Shown: in pieces, positions 6,431 to 7,889 of the stretch | Layout: each line of letters begins with the position of its first letter | How positions within the stretch are numbered: position 1 is the first letter of the stretch | Origin: Bryobacterales bacterium | GTDB lineage: Bacteria > Acidobacteriota > Terriglobia > Bryobacterales > Bryobacteraceae | Assembly: GCA_003517725.1 (NCBI GenBank) | Contig: DOZZ01000311.1 | Location: 19,125 to 27,013 of the forward strand | DNA length: 7,889 bases | Direction: 5' to 3' | The notes under the pieces: model-generated | The model's input: only the letters and a program-made list of their open reading frames with translations | Database searches by the model: none | What the model was told of the DNA's origin: nothing | Position numbers and translations under genes: made by a program

Positions 6431-7645
6431 GTGGCTATCACGACCGACAGGCAACCGACGGAAGCAAGGGAATTGTCCCTGGTGCGCCGTGTATTTCGGG
6501 TGGGCGGGCGCGCCGATGGACGGTGGCTGATCTTACTGGCGCTCGTGATCTACTTCGGCGCTGTGTGGCATTGGACCCGGACGCAAGGCTGGGTGCCCGC
6601 GTGGCATCACGTCCGGGTTGCCTCGCTGGCTCCTGACTTTAACGATGCCCGAGCTGTCCTGGGGTCCTACGACCGCTTCCGTGCCGGCGCCACGATGGAC
6701 CAGTTGCATTCAGCTCCGAAAGGTGTGACCAGGGTGACTTACCCGCACACGTGGCTGGTGTTTTCCTATCTTGGATTGGGTGAAGCATCCACTTACCCGG
6801 TGGCCCTGACTCTGGCCGCCGCGTGCTTTGGGTTTTCGCTGCTCTACATGGGCCGTATATCGGTGGGGCAAGCCATGCTGTACCTGGCGCTGCTGCTGTC
6901 GCCGTCGCTGATGCTGGGAGTCGAGCGCGGCAACGCGGACCTGCTGATGTTCCTAATGGTGCTGGCGGCGTGCTGGCTGTTCGCGCGCCAGGCAGTCATC
7001 GGCGCGTGCGCGTTGCTGTTAGGGGCCGGCCTGTTAAAGGTTTATCCCGTGGCGGCCATGGCCCCGGCTTTGCGTCACAAGAAGGGCGAGCTCACGATAT
7101 TCGCGTGCGCGGCACTTTTTCTAATATTCTGTTACACACAAATGCAGGATTTAGCCTGGGTCAGCCAGAGCACGCCCCGCGATTCGGGGCTGAGCTTTGG
7201 CGAATTCGTGGTACCGGACCGCTGGCATCTTTCGCACCTCGTGGGAGTAGTGGCGTCGCTAACGGTGGCCGCCGCGGCATTGGCGGCAGCTCGGCGCGCG
7301 CGCGCCTGGACCCTGCCGGATGACTTTATCGGATCCGGCTTCGTGGCCGGAAGCAGCATTCTGGTGCTTTGTTTTCTAATCGGCAACAACTACGCGTACC
7401 GCTATTGGTTCGCGCTGCTGCTGTTCCCGCAGCTAATCCGGTGGGTGATGTCGGCGGAGCCCCAGGCCCGCTGGGCCGTTTGGATGCTGGCCGGGCTGGT
7501 GCTCACCACCTGGGCTACCAGTACCGCGCCTTTGTGGCTGATGGGCGTTACGCTAGACTGGTTGTTGTTCGGGGGAGTGGTTTACGGACTAATGAGCGTG
7601 CTGCTCCCGTCCGCCTTCCGACAGTCCAGTTCGCTTAGCCCATGA
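6431..7645 (+). CDS. Multi-pass membrane protein, GT-C fold (GT87/DUF2029-like) glycosyltransferase candidate
   Basis: Up to 404 residues with about 10-11 hydrophobic segments (near 31-48, 123-139, 145-162, 168-184, 187-211, 220-235, 266-288, 302-318, 325-340, 347-364 and 370-392). The first periplasmic loop carries Asp69 and Asp72 (APDFND), where GT-C enzymes place the catalytic acidic residues. [17 protein letters not shown] (164-180) and [12 protein letters not shown] (198-209) match what I recall of GT87-type polyprenyl-phosphate mannosyltransferases, as does the [12 protein letters not shown] stretch (324-335). Such enzymes use lipid-linked sugars at the periplasmic face. It could elongate the glycan served by this locus or modify lipid A or a lipid; the donor is unknown. 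Start is uncertain: GTG 6431 has no clear ribosome site, while GTG 6482 (residue 18) is preceded by AAGGGA at 6466-6471. The stop overlaps the rfbH ATG (ATGA), tying it to dideoxyhexose synthesis. Confidence 0.75.
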   Translation: MAITTDRQPTEARELSLVRRVFRVGGRADGRWLILLALVIYFGAVWHWTRTQGWVPAWHHVRVASLAPDFNDARAVLGSYDRFRAGATMDQLHSAPKGVTRVTYPHTWLVFSYLGLGEASTYPVALTLAAACFGFSLLYMGRISVGQAMLYLALLLSPSLMLGVERGNADLLMFLMVLAACWLFARQAVIGACALLLGAGLLKVYPVAAMAPALRHKKGELTIFACAALFLIFCYTQMQDLAWVSQSTPRDSGLSFGEFVVPDRWHLSHLVGVVASLTVAAAALAAARRARAWTLPDDFIGSGFVAGSSILVLCFLIGNNYAYRYWFALLLFPQLIRWVMSAEPQARWAVWMLAGLVLTTWATSTAPLWLMGVTLDWLLFGGVVYGLMSVLLPSAFRQSSSLSP

Positions 7646-7889
7646 CTGCTGAAGAGCTCCGCAATCAGATTCTGTCCTTAACGCGCCAGTACTACGCGGC
7701 CAACTGGCCGGCCTCGAACTTTGAGCCGGTATCGAGCGCCGTGCCGGTTACCGGCAAAGTCTTCGATGCGGAAGAACTGGTGCATCTGGTGGACGCTTCG
7801 CTCGATTTCTGGCTCACGACCGGGCGCTACGCCAAGATTTTCGAACGCGAGTTCGCGCGCTTCGTGGGCACCCGTTTCGCGCTGCTGGT
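7642..7889 (+). CDS. rfbH: CDP-4-keto-6-deoxy-D-glucose 3-dehydrase, RfbH/DdhC (5' part only)
   Basis: Only the first 82 residues are present; the gene runs off the right edge (full family length about 435). RfbH is the PMP- and [2Fe-2S]-dependent E1 enzyme that removes the C3 hydroxyl from CDP-4-keto-6-deoxyglucose, together with a reductase (RfbI/DdhD). The recognisable N-terminal pattern is [10 protein letters not shown], then [20 protein letters not shown] (34-53), then [20 protein letters not shown] (54-73), closely matching Salmonella RfbH (SGKVIGAKEL, LDGWLTTGRF, FEKKLGEFIG). The cofactor-binding and Fe-S residues lie beyond the window. The ATG overlaps the stop of the upstream membrane-protein gene by the ATGA arrangement and has no ribosome site of its own, so translation is probably coupled. 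It commits the locus to 3,6-dideoxyhexose synthesis, in agreement with rfbE on the other strand. Confidence 0.9.
   Translation, partial: MTAEELRNQILSLTRQYYAANWPASNFEPVSSAVPVTGKVFDAEELVHLVDASLDFWLTTGRYAKIFEREFARFVGTRFALL

Noticed and set aside
6353..6454. 34-residue N-terminal extension of the SDR
   Set aside because: The frame is open, but the extension has no SDR similarity, overlaps the divergent gene start and contains the likely promoter and ribosome site.
7293..7306. GGCGCGCGCGCGCC, a 14-bp perfect alternating palindrome
   Set aside because: It lies inside the membrane-protein gene and encodes an Ala/Arg cytoplasmic loop. It is explained by codon use in GC-rich DNA.

Overview
The window is GC-rich bacterial chromosome with tight gene packing. 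The combination of a c-type-haem/copper-monooxygenase/TPR protein with its small redoxin partner and a secreted GH37 trehalase suggests an acidobacterium, perhaps near Solibacter/Bryobacter. This assignment rests on remembered gene content, not on a marker gene. I see no tRNA, rRNA, CRISPR array, insertion sequence or phage gene. No gene-free stretch exceeds about 170 bases.

Left part (1-3438): the 5' two-thirds or so of a secreted trehalase gene lies on the minus strand and runs off the left edge. It diverges, across about 95 bp, from a two-gene plus-strand operon joined by an ATGA overlap. The first gene encodes a short exported thioredoxin-fold (redoxin) protein. The second encodes a 618-residue exported protein made of a mono-haem cytochrome c domain, a region carrying all the copper-ligand motifs of peptidylglycine alpha-hydroxylating monooxygenase (PHM), and five C-terminal TPRs. 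This pair is the most intriguing content: it looks like a bacterial copper monooxygenase with a built-in electron feed and a partner that could handle copper or thiols.

Middle (3439-3606): a short convergent intergenic region holds a perfect 16-bp interrupted palindrome and a weak terminator-like hairpin followed by five Ts.

Right part (3607-7889): this is a surface-polysaccharide locus. A minus-strand operon reads, in transcription order, an extended SDR (possibly the CDP-paratose synthase step), a DPM-like GT2 glycosyltransferase, and an RfbE-type CDP-paratose 2-epimerase. Across a 78-bp divergent regulatory region, a plus-strand operon reads a multi-pass membrane protein resembling GT-C/GT87 glycosyltransferases. 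It overlaps by ATGA the start of RfbH (CDP-4-keto-6-deoxyglucose 3-dehydrase), which is cut by the right edge. RfbH and RfbE are two specific steps of CDP-3,6-dideoxyhexose synthesis, so the locus most likely makes CDP-tyvelose (or paratose) and transfers it into an O-antigen or other glycan. The remaining steps (RfbF, RfbG, a reductase) would be expected beyond the right edge.
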